Below are positions 25,347 to 32,837 of a stretch of DNA of 64,000 nucleotides, one piece after another. The position numbers were made by a program, and so were the translations under genes. The notes under the pieces are model-generated. The model was not told the DNA's origin, made no database searches, and was given only the letters and a program-made list of their open reading frames with translations. Each line of letters opens with the position of its first letter. Within the stretch, counting starts at the first letter, position 1. The DNA comes from Streptomonospora litoralis (GTDB lineage: Bacteria > Actinomycetota > Actinomycetes > Streptosporangiales > Streptosporangiaceae), in contig NZ_CP036456.1 in assembly GCF_004323735.1 (NCBI RefSeq), positions 25,999 through 89,998 of the forward strand, given 5' to 3'.

Positions 25347-25757
25347 CTACAGGTCGAACAGGGTCGGCGGGCCCGGCTGGGGGAGGGCTCCGAGCTCGGG
25401 CACCTCCTCGCCGGTGTGCTCCTGCCACCAGGCGGCGAACATGGTGCGGTGGCACCACACCCCGGGTTTGGTGAGCCGCTCGAAGCACAGCAGCACCCGC
25501 CGGGTGTTCTCGCCTTCGGCGGGGATCTGTTCCAGCTCGGTGCGGATGGCGTCGACCCCGGCGTCGTCGAGGCGGCGCCGGTAGGCGTCGGCGTAGGTGG
25601 CGTAGCCGGCCTTCAGCATCCAGTTGGCTGGGGTGATCAGCCGGGCGTGGCCGGCCGGAGCCGCAGCGAGCTTGAACCGCGGGTAGCCCACGGTGGTGCG
25701 CACGGGCACCCCCATGTCTGCGGTGAATTCCTGGTAGGTGCAGGTCGCTAATCTCAT
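25347..25757 (-). CDS. DUF488-like protein
   Basis: 136 residues from the ATG at 25757, chosen because GAGG lies 9 nt upstream. VRTTVGYPRFKLA, LITPANWMLKAGY, RRVLLCFERL and KPGVWCHRTMFAAWW resemble the DUF488 family, small proteins of uncertain function with a conserved Cys-His near the end. It is the last gene of the accessory block and is framed by a strong terminator upstream and a hairpin downstream. Confidence 0.65.
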   Translation of the reverse strand: MRLATCTYQEFTADMGVPVRTTVGYPRFKLAAAPAGHARLITPANWMLKAGYATYADAYRRRLDDAGVDAIRTELEQIPAEGENTRRVLLCFERLTKPGVWCHRTMFAAWWQEHTGEEVPELGALPQPGPPTLFDL

Positions 25758-25791
25758 GGCAGGCATCCTCGTCGGTCGGGTCGGGAGAAAG

Positions 25792-25829
25792 AAAAAAAGG
25801 GGGGCCCCTGGTGGAGCCCCCCTTTTTTT
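25792..25829 (-). terminator. Bidirectional intrinsic terminator
   Basis: A7-G6-C pairs with G-C6-T7 around a 10-nt loop, giving a G/C stem with an A-tract on one side and a T-tract on the other. It is the best classical rho-independent terminator in the window and follows the stop of the 109-residue gene (25834-26163) by 4 nt. Confidence 0.9.
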
Positions 25830-25833
25830 CGGG

Positions 25834-26163
25834 TTAGCCGGTGCAGATGCAGGTGGTGTCAGGCCGGGTCCGGCCGAGGCCGGAGTAGAGCTGGCTGATG
25901 GCCTGGCACGCGTGGGCCCTGGCCGGCTGGTGGCTGGTGGGGATGGCCCCGAGGTGGTCGTCGAAGAAGGTGATGACCGCCTCGGCCTCCTCGGAGGTGA
26001 GGGTAACCTCCTCCGCTCCGACGCCCAGGAGGCGCTGGATGGTCCGGACGGTGTTCTGGTTGTAGTCCGGGGAGAAGGTGAGGGCCGCCAGGAAGGTGGC
26101 CAGCCCCATGGCCTCGATGGTGTCAAAGAGGATGGTGGTGGAGGTGGTGGCCGTGTTACCCAT
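25834..26163 (-). CDS. Small hypothetical protein
   Basis: 109 residues from the ATG at 26163, which has AGGAAAGG upstream. It is helical with an unusually low GC content for the region and no signal peptide; the C-terminus ends in TTCICTG. I do not recognise it. It is the only gene between promoter copy 1 (26239-26277) and the strong terminator at 25792-25829, so it forms a single-gene unit. Confidence 0.6.
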   Translation of the reverse strand: MGNTATTSTTILFDTIEAMGLATFLAALTFSPDYNQNTVRTIQRLLGVGAEEVTLTSEEAEAVITFFDDHLGAIPTSHQPARAHACQAISQLYSGLGRTRPDTTCICTG

Positions 26164-26181
26164 GGTAAAACCTTTCCTAGA

Positions 26182-26200
26182 AAAAGGGGGTACCCCTTTT
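26182..26200 (-). promoter_or_regulatory. Leader hairpin
   Basis: AAAAGGGG and CCCCTTTT pair around GTA in the 5' leader between promoter copy 1 and the next start codon. It resembles a miniature of the terminator at 25792-25829 and could act as an attenuator or a leader-stabilising hairpin. Confidence 0.4.
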
Positions 26201-26238
26201 GCCATGTCCACTGTTGATTTGTTAAGTAACCTGTTTGG

Positions 26239-26277
26239 TTATATCTAAATCATAATACATATTGACCAAAATAGCAA
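26239..26277 (-). promoter_or_regulatory. Promoter/operator element, copy 1
   Basis: 39-nt AT-rich element on the minus strand: -35 TTGCTA, 17-nt spacer, -10 TATGAT, then the conserved tail TTAGATATAA. It drives the gene at 25834-26163. Seven other minus-strand copies have identical spacing. Confidence 0.8.
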
Positions 26278-26326
26278 ATGGTGTGTGGTGGAATTGCCCT
26301 GGAATGCGGCAGGGCGGGAAAAGGGT

Positions 26327-27319
26327 TCAGAACAGCGTCTCCGCCTCCCACGTCCCGCCGGCGCCGGGCTCGGGCGCGTTGGGCTCCTGCGGCGCGGACG
26401 CCGCCGGAGCCGGGGCGGGGGAGGAAGGACCGGCCGCGGCCGGACCTTCGGCGAACGGGCCGGGGGCGTGGCCGCCCGCGGCAGTGGTGAGCGCCTGCAT
26501 CGCCCGCACCGTCCGCACCGTGCGCGCCAGCTCCACGGTCTCGCGCCGCTGGGCCTGCGCGTCGGTGATCCATTCGTCGGTCAGCGAGTTGCCGACCCCG
26601 AGCAGCACCCGCGGGCCCAGCTCCCACAGCACCACGTTGGCGGCCAGGCACCCCACGGCCAGCGGGTCGATGTCCACGGCCGCCCAGGTGACGGTGGCCG
26701 GGTCGCGGCCTTCGAGACGCATCGCCTCGGCCAGGGCGCGCAGCATCCCGCCGGTGCCGCACGCCGGCTCGTGCACCGACTCGCCCTCCCGGGGTGCGCC
26801 GGTGAGGCCGACCATCATGGTGGCCACCGAGGCGGGGGTGTAGTACTGGCCGCGGGCCTGGGCCTCGCGCCCGGTCCGCATCAGGGTCAGCAGCGGCCCG
26901 AGCAGGTCGGCATCATGGGGGTGGATGGTGTGGATGCCCGCCTTCAGGGCGGCCTGTGCGGTGGCTTTGGCGGCCTTCAGCGCGATCGTGGAGGGGCCGT
27001 GTTCGCCGAACCACGGCGCCATCAGCGGGTAGATCGGGTTGGCGAGGTCGGGGCGCGCGTTGAGGTACATCCGCCACTGGGCGGCGATAATCTCGCCGAC
27101 CTGGCCGGGGGATGCCTCCGCGATGGTGCGCTCGATCAGGGTGTGGGCGTCTGCGTCGGGCGGGCGGATGAACGCCACCGCGGCCACGGTCGACAGGGCG
27201 ATCTCGACCTGGCCGGAGCCGTGGCCGCGGAACCACGCGTCCGCGCATGCCTCGGCCACCGTGTGGGCCCGGGTGTGGGGCCCGCCCCCTGGGGGGCGGG
27301 CCGTCTTGGCGGGGCTCAC
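26327..27319 (-). CDS. HsdM-like N6-DNA methylase homolog lacking motif IV
   Basis: 330 residues. GREAQARGQYYTPASVATMM and HEPACGTGGMLRALAEAM match the SAM-binding part of type I/Eco57I-type methylases, and VDIDPLAVGCLAANVVLWEL continues it. The usual NPPF/NPPY catalytic motif is missing: the frame goes through GVGNSLTDEWITD into a helix and a proline/alanine-rich tail. Such truncated homologs are widespread in actinomycete mobile elements. It may bind SAM without methylating DNA. The next small gene overlaps by 4 nt. Confidence 0.7.
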   Translation of the reverse strand: MSPAKTARPPGGGPHTRAHTVAEACADAWFRGHGSGQVEIALSTVAAVAFIRPPDADAHTLIERTIAEASPGQVGEIIAAQWRMYLNARPDLANPIYPLMAPWFGEHGPSTIALKAAKATAQAALKAGIHTIHPHDADLLGPLLTLMRTGREAQARGQYYTPASVATMMVGLTGAPREGESVHEPACGTGGMLRALAEAMRLEGRDPATVTWAAVDIDPLAVGCLAANVVLWELGPRVLLGVGNSLTDEWITDAQAQRRETVELARTVRTVRAMQALTTAAGGHAPGPFAEGPAAAGPSSPAPAPAASAPQEPNAPEPGAGGTWEAETLF

Positions 27320-27495
27320 AGCGGGTTCCCGATGCCGTCGACGAGGTCATCGGGCACCCCGAAGGCGCCGAACCGGTCCTCGAAGCTGTAGCGGATGTAG
27401 CCGACCGCCGGGGGGCAGTCGTCGTCGTGCAGCTCGTCAGGGGCGGCGCCGCAGTCCCAGCAGTCCCGGTCGCTGGCGTTGTATCCGCGGCTCAT
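27316..27495 (-). CDS. Small zinc-ribbon-like protein
   Basis: 59 residues. CWDCGAAPDELHDDDC has three Cys in a zinc-knuckle-like arrangement, followed by a conserved-looking acidic and aromatic end. It overlaps both neighbours (ATGA with the ArdC-like gene, 4 nt with the methylase homolog), so it is part of the same transcript. Function unknown. Confidence 0.6.
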   Translation of the reverse strand: MSRGYNASDRDCWDCGAAPDELHDDDCPPAVGYIRYSFEDRFGAFGVPDDLVDGIGNPL

Positions 27496-28010
27496 GCCGA
27501 CACCTCCTCGTGGTCCTCGTCGGTGGTGTAGGCCGCGAGCAGCTCGGCCAGGACCTGGCGGTCGGGGCGGTGGCCGGACGCTGCGGGCGCGGGCAGCGGG
27601 CACGTGCAGGCGCCGCGCGGCTCCTGGCAGTCGGCGGGCACCGTCTGCGAGATGTCCCAGACGTAGCCGACGTGGTAGCCGACCGCCTGCCGGCGGGTGC
27701 CGTCGCCTCCGGCCGCCGGTTCGGGCGTTCCGGTTTCTTCGGTGTCCTTCTTGCGGCGGGTGTTGGGCATGAACACGCCCAAGCCCTTCTGGCCTTTGGC
27801 GACCACGCGGCCGTGCTCCTGCCACTGGCGGAACCCGCGCACCTGGGTGGCGGTGGGCAGCTGCGCCCAGATCGCCAGGGTGTTGGTGGGGCTGTAGCGG
27901 TCGCCGAGGCGGGCGGCGAGGGCTTCGACGGTGTCGAGCTGGCCGGGGTCCGAGGTGGCGACCGCGAGCGTGATCATCTCGTTGAGGTCGGCGGGGGTCA
28001 TGCGTGGCAT
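27492..28010 (-). CDS. ArdC-like ssDNA-binding domain protein
   Basis: 172 residues. YSPTNTLAIWAQLPTATQVR followed by GFRQWQEHGRVVAKGQKGLGVF is the N-terminal domain of ArdC antirestriction proteins, known to bind ssDNA. The metallopeptidase half (HEXXH) is absent; instead the end is a linker with Cys residues. ArdC-type proteins protect incoming DNA. Together with the methylase homolog it suggests an anti-restriction role, which is an inference. Confidence 0.7.
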   Translation of the reverse strand: MPRMTPADLNEMITLAVATSDPGQLDTVEALAARLGDRYSPTNTLAIWAQLPTATQVRGFRQWQEHGRVVAKGQKGLGVFMPNTRRKKDTEETGTPEPAAGGDGTRRQAVGYHVGYVWDISQTVPADCQEPRGACTCPLPAPAASGHRPDRQVLAELLAAYTTDEDHEEVSA

Positions 28011-28081
28011 GGTGTGTGCTCCCTTTCGCGTAGGTGTCGGCCCCGGGGCGCTGCGGTGACATCTCCGGGGCCGAGGCCGGG

Positions 28082-28107
28082 GCGGGCGGCCCGGCGGGGC
28101 CGCCCGC
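28082..28107 (-). terminator. GC-rich hairpin
   Basis: GCGGGCGGCCC pairs with GGGCCGCCCGC around a 4-nt loop, 7 nt after the stop of the 124-residue gene. No U-tract follows. A second GGCCCCGG/CCGGGGCC pair lies just beyond, near 28040-28072. Confidence 0.5.
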
Positions 28108-28113
28108 AGGGGG

Positions 28114-28488
28114 TTACTGGCAGGCGGCGCGCAGCTGGTCGGACATGGCGGCGGTGGCGGTGCCGGCGATGCCGCCGACGTAGGCGCGGCCCTGCGTGGG
28201 GACGAGGACGGTGCGCAAGGCGCCGGCGGCCTCGACCTCGATGACGTGGCCGTCCGAGAGCGCGATGGCGTGTCCGGCGCCGGCCGCGGTGACGGCCGCG
28301 CGGTAGGCGACCGAGCCGATGGTGGGCAGGCCCTCCAGGACGCCGATGACCATGTCGGCGTATTCGGTGTCGAAGCTGGTGAGGTTGGCGTAGATGTCGG
28401 CGCGCTGGACGGCGTCGAGGCCGGTGAGGTCGCGCTCCGCGGTGAGCTGCTTGATGGTGAGGGTCTGGCCGCCGGTTGCCGTGTTCAT
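28114..28488 (-). CDS. Small hypothetical protein
   Basis: 124 residues, no known family recognised. An N-terminal helical part (LTIKQLTAERDLTGLDAVQR) is followed by an alanine-rich middle and a beta-like stretch (GHVIEVEAAGALRTVLVP). It is the first gene after promoter copy 2 and has a GGAGG-like site upstream. Confidence 0.6.
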   Translation of the reverse strand: MNTATGGQTLTIKQLTAERDLTGLDAVQRADIYANLTSFDTEYADMVIGVLEGLPTIGSVAYRAAVTAAGAGHAIALSDGHVIEVEAAGALRTVLVPTQGRAYVGGIAGTATAAMSDQLRAACQ

Positions 28489-28519
28489 TTCGCCCTCCGG
28501 GTGGTTGCTGCGTTCTTTC

Positions 28520-28558
28520 TTATATCTTTATCATAATAAACCTCTTTTCAGATAGCAA
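28520..28558 (-). promoter_or_regulatory. Promoter/operator element, copy 2
   Basis: -35 TTGCTA, 17-nt spacer, -10 TATGAT, tail AAAGATATAA. It precedes the gene ending at 28488. Just upstream lies the palindromic GGGGAAATTCCCC at 28570-28582. Confidence 0.8.
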
Positions 28559-28631
28559 GAATTCGCGGGGGAAATTCCCCTCGAATTCGGTCCCGCAGGC
28601 GCGCTGACCTGCGGATCCGCGAAGGAGGGGG

Positions 28632-29198
28632 TCAGCCGGCGTTGCGTTCCCACTGGGCGCGGTTGAAGGCCGCGGTCCGCCCGTACACCCCGCCCAAACC
28701 CTCCTGGAGGTCCGGGCCGTGGCCGTTGCAGACGACCTCCACCTCCCGGGAGAACCCGCCGTCGGTGCGCACCGCCACCGCCTGCAACGTGACCAAGGTC
28801 GAACCGCGCAGGCGGGCGCGCGCCGGCGCCCGCACGTAGCCCACGAAGAACCCCTTCTTCGCGTCGGTCGCCTTGGCCGTAGCGGGGTCGCGGGCCTGCG
28901 ACTCGCGGAACCAGCCGGTGAACCGGCCGCGCGGGTCGTCGTCGGGCAGCAGCCCCCACGCCGGCCCGTAGCGGGTGTCGACCGCCTTGGCGGGCACCAG
29001 GACGCCCTCCAGGTCGAACACGGCGAGGAACACGGCGGTGCCGCCAGCCTCCTCGATGGCGGCCTGCAATTCGAGCTCGTCGCCGAGGCGCTGGGCGCAC
29101 CACTGGGACAGGAACCCGTCGGTGTCGCACCGCTCGAAGCTCGCGGCGGCTTCGCGGCGCTGCTGCGCGGCCTGCTCGCGCAGGGACTGTGCGGACAT
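28632..29198 (-). CDS. Hypothetical protein of mobile-element type
   Basis: 188 residues from the ATG at 29198. The N-terminal helix (LREQAAQQRREAAASFERC) is followed by alpha/beta sequence (GTAVFLAVFDLEGVLVPAKA, YGPAWGLLPDD, KKGFFVGYVRAPARARL). I recall similar proteins in Streptomyces elements but know no function. It lies downstream of promoter copy 3 in a three-gene unit. Confidence 0.6.
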   Translation of the reverse strand: MSAQSLREQAAQQRREAAASFERCDTDGFLSQWCAQRLGDELELQAAIEEAGGTAVFLAVFDLEGVLVPAKAVDTRYGPAWGLLPDDDPRGRFTGWFRESQARDPATAKATDAKKGFFVGYVRAPARARLRGSTLVTLQAVAVRTDGGFSREVEVVCNGHGPDLQEGLGGVYGRTAAFNRAQWERNAG

Positions 29199-29244
29199 GG
29201 TGAACCTCCTGGGGTCATGTGTGGGGGGTGTGCGCGTATGGGTC

Positions 29245-29275
29245 GGCCCCGGACACCGCGGGGTGTCCGGGGCCG
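29245..29275 (-). terminator. GC-rich hairpin
   Basis: GGCCCCGGACACC pairs with GGTGTCCGGGGCC. It lies between the 44-residue gene and the 188-residue gene and has no U-tract. Confidence 0.5.
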
Positions 29276-29287
29276 GTGGGCGGGGGG

Positions 29288-29422
29288 TCAGGCCGCGATG
29301 GTGTCGCAGCGGCCGGCGTGGATACCGGGGGTGCCGGCGCAGTAGTGGCACAGGGCGGTCTCGACGTCGCCGACGTCGAAGGTGGCGACGGCCTCCCGGG
29401 CGTTGCAGTTTTCGCAGTCCAT
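29288..29422 (-). CDS. Zinc-binding microprotein, 44 residues
   Basis: Encodes MDCENCNAREAVATF...ALCHYCAGTPGIHAGRC... with CxxC, CxxC and a further Cys, the pattern of a treble-clef or zinc-ribbon fold. The ATG at 29422 follows a purine-rich GGAAGGA site. It lies between two hairpins in the transcript from promoter copy 3. Function unknown. Confidence 0.6.
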   Translation of the reverse strand: MDCENCNAREAVATFDVGDVETALCHYCAGTPGIHAGRCDTIAA

Positions 29423-29488
29423 GGCTCGGGTCCTTCCGTTGGGGCGGGTGTGGGTTGCGGCCCGCCCCCGGTGGGGCGGGCGGGTCGG

Positions 29489-29668
29489 TCAGAGGTCGCG
29501 GCGCCAGGTGCGCTTCTCGGCGGCGCGCTGGCGGCGCCGGCGAAGCTTGGCGGCCTTCCGGCCGTGCTGGCCGGGCAGCAGGTAGCAGGTGCAGCCGCGG
29601 TTGGCGTAGGCGCAAACCTGGCGGTGGCCGGGGTCGACGCGGCCGAGGAGGGGCGTGGTGGAGGCCAT
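29489..29668 (-). CDS. Basic Cys-containing microprotein, 59 residues
   Basis: Starts MASTTPLLGRVDPGHRQVC, has three Cys in the middle (CAYANRGCTCYL) and a strongly basic C-terminus (about 12 Arg/Lys in the last 25 residues). It may bind nucleic acid. It is the first gene after promoter copy 3, with GGAACGGAGAA upstream. A short hairpin (CCCGCCC/GGGCGGG) separates it from the 44-residue gene. Confidence 0.6.
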   Translation of the reverse strand: MASTTPLLGRVDPGHRQVCAYANRGCTCYLLPGQHGRKAAKLRRRRQRAAEKRTWRRDL

Positions 29669-29706
29669 GGCGATTCTCCGTTCCGAGTGGTTTATTGCTT
29701 GATTGC

Positions 29707-29745
29707 TTATATCTTAATCATAATAATCACCCGTTTAAATAGCAA
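29707..29745 (-). promoter_or_regulatory. Promoter/operator element, copy 3
   Basis: -35 TTGCTA, 17-nt spacer, -10 TATGAT, tail TAAGATATAA. It is about 30 nt upstream of the 59-residue microprotein start. GGAAATTCG and GGGAATTC motifs lie just upstream. Confidence 0.8.
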
Positions 29746-29828
29746 GTGTTCGGTGTGATTTTTGCAGGAAATTCGCGCATTTCTCGAAGGGAATTCTGCG
29801 CCTGGGAATGGGGCCGCACACAGAGGCC

Positions 29829-29858
29829 GGCCCCGCAAGGTATCCACCTTGCGGGGCC
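29829..29858 (-). terminator. Perfect GC-rich hairpin
   Basis: GGCCCCGCAAGGT pairs perfectly with ACCTTGCGGGGCC around a 4-nt loop, 18 nt after the stop of the gene at 29877-30263. It probably ends that transcript just before promoter copy 3. Confidence 0.6.
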
Positions 29859-29876
29859 GAGGGAGGGGAGCGGGTG

Positions 29877-30263
29877 TCAGGCCCACACGACGGCGGCGCC
29901 GTGGTCGCGCGCCCACGCGGCGACCTCAGCGAGCTGCTGCAGCCGCTCGGCCAGGTAGCCGGGGCGGCGGCCGCAGTCGATCACGTTGCCGTCGCGCACC
30001 ATGGGGCGCCCGTTGGCGTCGTCGGTGGCGACGTCCAGCAGCGCCGTGGCGGTCAGCACCCGCCCGAGGATGTCCTCGGCGGGCGCGATGCCGGCCAGCT
30101 CGTCGTGGAGCACGATCCCGAGCGGGCCGACGGCGTCCGGCGCGTCGGCGTGCTGCTCGGGGCGCAGGCCGAGCAGCCGCAGCAGCGTGGCCGCGTTGGC
30201 GTTGGACACGGCGAGGTCGGGGCCGTCCTCGTCGTGGTCCTCGGGGAAGAAGGTGACCGACAT
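29877..30263 (-). CDS. Conserved hypothetical phage protein
   Basis: 128 residues. LAVSNANAATLLRLLGL, RPGYLAERLQQLAEVAAWAR and an acidic middle resemble a small protein found in several actinophages near similar zinc-finger genes; its function is not known to me. It follows the DUF6011-like gene by 16 nt and ends at a perfect hairpin. Confidence 0.65.
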   Translation of the reverse strand: MSVTFFPEDHDEDGPDLAVSNANAATLLRLLGLRPEQHADAPDAVGPLGIVLHDELAGIAPAEDILGRVLTATALLDVATDDANGRPMVRDGNVIDCGRRPGYLAERLQQLAEVAAWARDHGAAVVWA

Positions 30264-30279
30264 CGGGCTGTCTCCTTAA

Positions 30280-30663
30280 TCAGGCGGCCAGGGTGAACGT
30301 GCGCGCCGGCGCGGTGGGGGCCAGGCGGGCGGCGGTGAGGATCTGCACGGCCGCGGTGTGCCAGCAGCGGGTGCCGCGGACGCCGGCCTGGCAGGTGCAG
30401 TGGTGGGCGGTGGCGCGGTGGGTGCGGGTGCCGTCGGCGGAGACGACGAGGTGGATGCCGTCGCGGTAGTGGACGAGGGCGCCGTCTTCGATCGCCTCGG
30501 TGGCGGAGGCGATCTGGTGGTCCTTGTAGCCCTCCAGCGTGGCCTTCTCGGCGCGGATCTCGGCCCAGCAGCCTTTGCCGTAGCCGAGGCGGATGCTGCG
30601 GGCGGAGGTGAGGGGGCGGTGGCAGCGCCGGCAGGTGGCGGTGTGGGCGGTGCTGGTGGCCAT
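30280..30663 (-). CDS. DUF6011/SWIM-type zinc protein
   Basis: 127 residues. The N-terminal CRRCHRPLTSARSIRLGYG followed by KGC is typical of the DUF6011 zinc-binding domain. The C-terminal half has THHCTCQAG-like spacing (HHCTCQAGVRGTRCWH), a SWIM-type CxC-xn-CxH motif. SWIM domains bind nucleic acid or protein. It is the first gene after promoter copy 4. Confidence 0.75.
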   Translation of the reverse strand: MATSTAHTATCRRCHRPLTSARSIRLGYGKGCWAEIRAEKATLEGYKDHQIASATEAIEDGALVHYRDGIHLVVSADGTRTHRATAHHCTCQAGVRGTRCWHTAAVQILTAARLAPTAPARTFTLAA

Positions 30664-30694
30664 CGCGGTCTCCCTCGGGGTGGTGCCTGACTGC

Positions 30695-30733
30695 TTATAT
30701 CTAAATCATAATTCATTATGGTTCAGATATCAA
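30695..30733 (-). promoter_or_regulatory. Promoter/operator element, copy 4
   Basis: -35 TTGATA, 17-nt spacer, -10 TATGAT, tail TTAGATATAA. Here the element is a near-perfect inverted repeat: TATCTGAACCATAAT, 2 nt, ATTATGATTTAGATA. It precedes the DUF6011-like gene. Confidence 0.82.
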
Positions 30734-30767
30734 GAGGTGCGGGGGACAGGGGCGGACAGAAGTCGGC

Positions 30768-30804
30768 TCCCGCACCCGGTGCGGGCGCGGGGCCGGGTGC
30801 GGGA
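30768..30804 (-). terminator. GC-rich hairpin abutting a stop codon
   Basis: TCCCGCACCCGG pairs with CCGGGTGCGGGA around a 13-nt loop, starting right after the stop of the 86-residue gene. It would end the transcript ahead of promoter copy 4. Confidence 0.55.
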
Positions 30805-31065
30805 TCAGAAGCCCATGATGTCGGTCAGCGAGAAGCGCACGCCGGCCTCTGCCGCGGCCTTCTCCGCCGCGGCGTAGGCCTCGTTGAACTTGCCGAGGTT
30901 GATCCGCTTCGTGGCGTCGTCGGCGCCGGGGCTGTAGGTGGCCATGTACTGGTAGACCTCGCGGGCCTCTGTCAGGGCCTCCAGGAAGGTGCCGAGGGCG
31001 CCGGGGGCCTCGACCATCAGCATCTCGCCGGTGTTCTCGTCCTCGGCGAAGAACAGAGCGTCCAC
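30805..31065 (-). CDS. Small acidic hypothetical protein
   Basis: 86 residues starting at a GTG with GGGAGG 7 nt upstream. Acidic and helical (ALGTFLEALTEAREVYQYMA, NEAYAAAEKAAAEAG). No family recognised. It forms a single-gene unit between promoter copy 5 and the hairpin at 30768-30804. Confidence 0.65.
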   Translation of the reverse strand: MDALFFAEDENTGEMLMVEAPGALGTFLEALTEAREVYQYMATYSPGADDATKRINLGKFNEAYAAAEKAAAEAGVRFSLTDIMGF

Positions 31066-31099
31066 GGTGCGCCTCCCAGGGGGTGAGTAACTTGCTTGC

Positions 31100-31138
31100 T
31101 TATATCTTAATCATAATAGTTACCTATTCAGATATCAA
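31100..31138 (-). promoter_or_regulatory. Promoter/operator element, copy 5
   Basis: -35 TTGATA, 17-nt spacer, -10 TATGAT, tail TAAGATATAA, about 35 nt upstream of the GTG start of the 86-residue gene. Confidence 0.82.
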
Positions 31139-31173
31139 TGGATTGGTGGAGGGATTTCACCGAAAACACCAGG

Positions 31174-31389
31174 TCACAGGTACATTCCCAACGCTTCCAT
31201 TGCCGCCTGGTACTCCCAGCACGGCCACTCCACGTGGTCGCCCTCCGCGTGGGAGATGTGGCACACCCGGCCTTGCGGGGTGTCCAGCGGCTGGTGGCCC
31301 CGGGTCAGCGCCCGCACCGCTGCGACCGCCCGGGAGGTGTCGCCCTCCTCCTCGATGCGCGCGAGTTCGGCCTCCAGCGCCGTCACCAT
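31174..31389 (-). CDS. Small hypothetical protein
   Basis: 71 residues starting at ATGGTGA, overlapping the stop of the zinc-finger gene before it. Helical N-terminus (LEAELARIEEEGDTSRAVAA) and a C-terminus with His/Cys residues (RVCHISHAEGDHVEWPCWEY) that might bind metal. Function unknown; coupled to the ParB transcript. Confidence 0.6.
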   Translation of the reverse strand: MVTALEAELARIEEEGDTSRAVAAVRALTRGHQPLDTPQGRVCHISHAEGDHVEWPCWEYQAAMEALGMYL

Positions 31390-31787
31390 CGCTTCCCCCG
31401 GCTGGTGGCGTGGCAGTGGCCGCACACCATCCACGGCCACCGGCGGACCCGCTCCGTGCGGCCGCAGCCGGTGCAGCGCCCGCGCAGAACCTCCCGCGCG
31501 CCGACCTTGGGCATGGCCCCGGCCAGGGCGGCGCCGGTATCGGTCGCCAGCGCGGTCACCGCCTCCAGGCCGGCGCCGCAGCAGCGCGACGCCTCCGCCC
31601 GGTACCCGTTCTGGTCGGCGCCCCATCCGCCGGCGGGCGGCTGGGCCCACTCCAACACGCCCTCGACCGCCAGGGCGCCCGTCTGGTGGCAGCGGGCGCA
31701 CGTCTCGTCGGGCAGGGGGAAGGTGTAGGGGGAGGGGGCGCGGTCGGGCGGAGGCACCTGCACGTCCTCGCTGTGGTGGTTGCTCAT
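31383..31787 (-). CDS. Zinc-finger protein
   Basis: 134 residues from the ATG at 31787 (GAAGGTGAC upstream). Cys pairs CARCHQTG, RCCGAG, CTGCGRTE and VCGHCHA form two or more zinc ribbons around a helical middle. A DNA- or RNA-binding role is plausible but not shown. It is downstream of the parB gene and coupled to the next gene. Confidence 0.65.
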   Translation of the reverse strand: MSNHHSEDVQVPPPDRAPSPYTFPLPDETCARCHQTGALAVEGVLEWAQPPAGGWGADQNGYRAEASRCCGAGLEAVTALATDTGAALAGAMPKVGAREVLRGRCTGCGRTERVRRWPWMVCGHCHATSRGKRW

Positions 31788-31814
31788 GGCTGTCACCTTC
31801 TATTCGTGGTCGGG

Positions 31815-31842
31815 GCCCCGGCCCCACGGCAGGGGCCGGGGC
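31815..31842 (-). terminator. GC-rich hairpin after parB
   Basis: GCCCCGGCCCC pairs with GGGGCCGGGGC around a 6-nt loop, 9 nt after the parB stop. No U-tract follows, so it may only attenuate or stabilise. Confidence 0.5.
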
Positions 31843-31851
31843 GGTCGGGGG

Positions 31852-32781
31852 TCAGGCCGCCGGCTCCTCACCGGCGGCCTCGTCCAGGTCGGGGGAGGCG
31901 CCGGAGGCGGCCATCGCCGCCGCCTTGCGCAGCACCGACTCCGCCTTGCCAGCCGCCTCGCGCAGCGCGGCGATGCGCTGCTGGTACACCCCGGGGCCGG
32001 CGGCGCCGGTCAGCACCCGCGCCAGCTCGGCCGGGTCCGCCTGGGCCAGCTCGTGCAGGATTCCGCCCGCGGACGCCAACCGGTCCACCTGGGAGGTGAC
32101 CTGCGCGCGCCGCTTGCGGATCTGCTTCTTCTCCTCCTCGGAGGGCTCGTCGACGTCGAACATGACGCCCTGGTCCTCCAGCTCCCGGCGGGTCTGGGCG
32201 AACGCTTCGGCGTCGCGGAAGTTGGTGAACTCGCCCTTGATCCACTTGTTGAGGACCAGGCGCTGCCCCTCGGAGGTGAGGCGGCAGACGTAGCCGGCCA
32301 GCCCCGTGGGCAGGTGCTGCTTGTCGAGGGCCTCGCGGGCGGGGCCGATCAGGTTCAGCAGCGGCAGCCGCCAGGTGATGTAGGCGACCGTCTTGCCGAC
32401 GGCTGTGGCCACCTCTTCGGTGGTCATGCCGTGCTCGTCGATCAGCTTTGCGAAGGCTTCGGCCTCCTCCATGGGGGTCATGTCGGCGCGTGCGGAGTTC
32501 TCCACCACCGACTCCAGGAAGGTGGATCCGGTGCCGTGCTCGACGACGGCCAGCAGCTCGGTGAGGCCCGCGCGGTGGGCGGCGCGCCACCGCCGCTCAC
32601 CCATGATCAGCGTGTAGCGGCGGCTCGCGCGGTCGTAGCGCACCCGCACCGGCTGCTGCTGGCCGACCGCGGCCAGGGAGCCGGCGAGCTTGTCCAGTTC
32701 GGTCTCGTCGAAGTGCTGGCGGGGCTGGGCGGGATCGCGGTCGATGCGGTCGAGCGGGATGGTCTTCTGCGTGGCGGCCAT
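31852..32781 (-). CDS. parB: ParB-family DNA-binding protein
   Basis: 309 residues from the ATG at 32781. IPLDRIDRDPAQPRQHFDE and the box GERRWRAAHRAG are classical ParB CTP-binding motifs; MTTEEVATAVGKTVAYITWR is the helix-turn-helix. A long charged C-terminus with a coiled coil follows. ParB normally binds parS and works with ParA, but no ParA gene is in the window. It may act in partition with a host ParA or as a KorB-like regulator. Hairpins flank the gene on both sides. Confidence 0.85.
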   Translation of the reverse strand: MAATQKTIPLDRIDRDPAQPRQHFDETELDKLAGSLAAVGQQQPVRVRYDRASRRYTLIMGERRWRAAHRAGLTELLAVVEHGTGSTFLESVVENSARADMTPMEEAEAFAKLIDEHGMTTEEVATAVGKTVAYITWRLPLLNLIGPAREALDKQHLPTGLAGYVCRLTSEGQRLVLNKWIKGEFTNFRDAEAFAQTRRELEDQGVMFDVDEPSEEEKKQIRKRRAQVTSQVDRLASAGGILHELAQADPAELARVLTGAAGPGVYQQRIAALREAAGKAESVLRKAAAMAASGASPDLDEAAGEEPAA

Positions 32782-32837
32782 GGCGGGGTCCCTTCTGTGC
32801 GGGCGTGGTCGGAGAGGAGAGGGAGGGTGAGGGGGGC

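Noticed and set aside
26285..27391. 368-codon plus-strand frame opposite the HsdM-like gene
   Set aside because: Antisense of a gene with SAM-binding motifs; no domain of its own.
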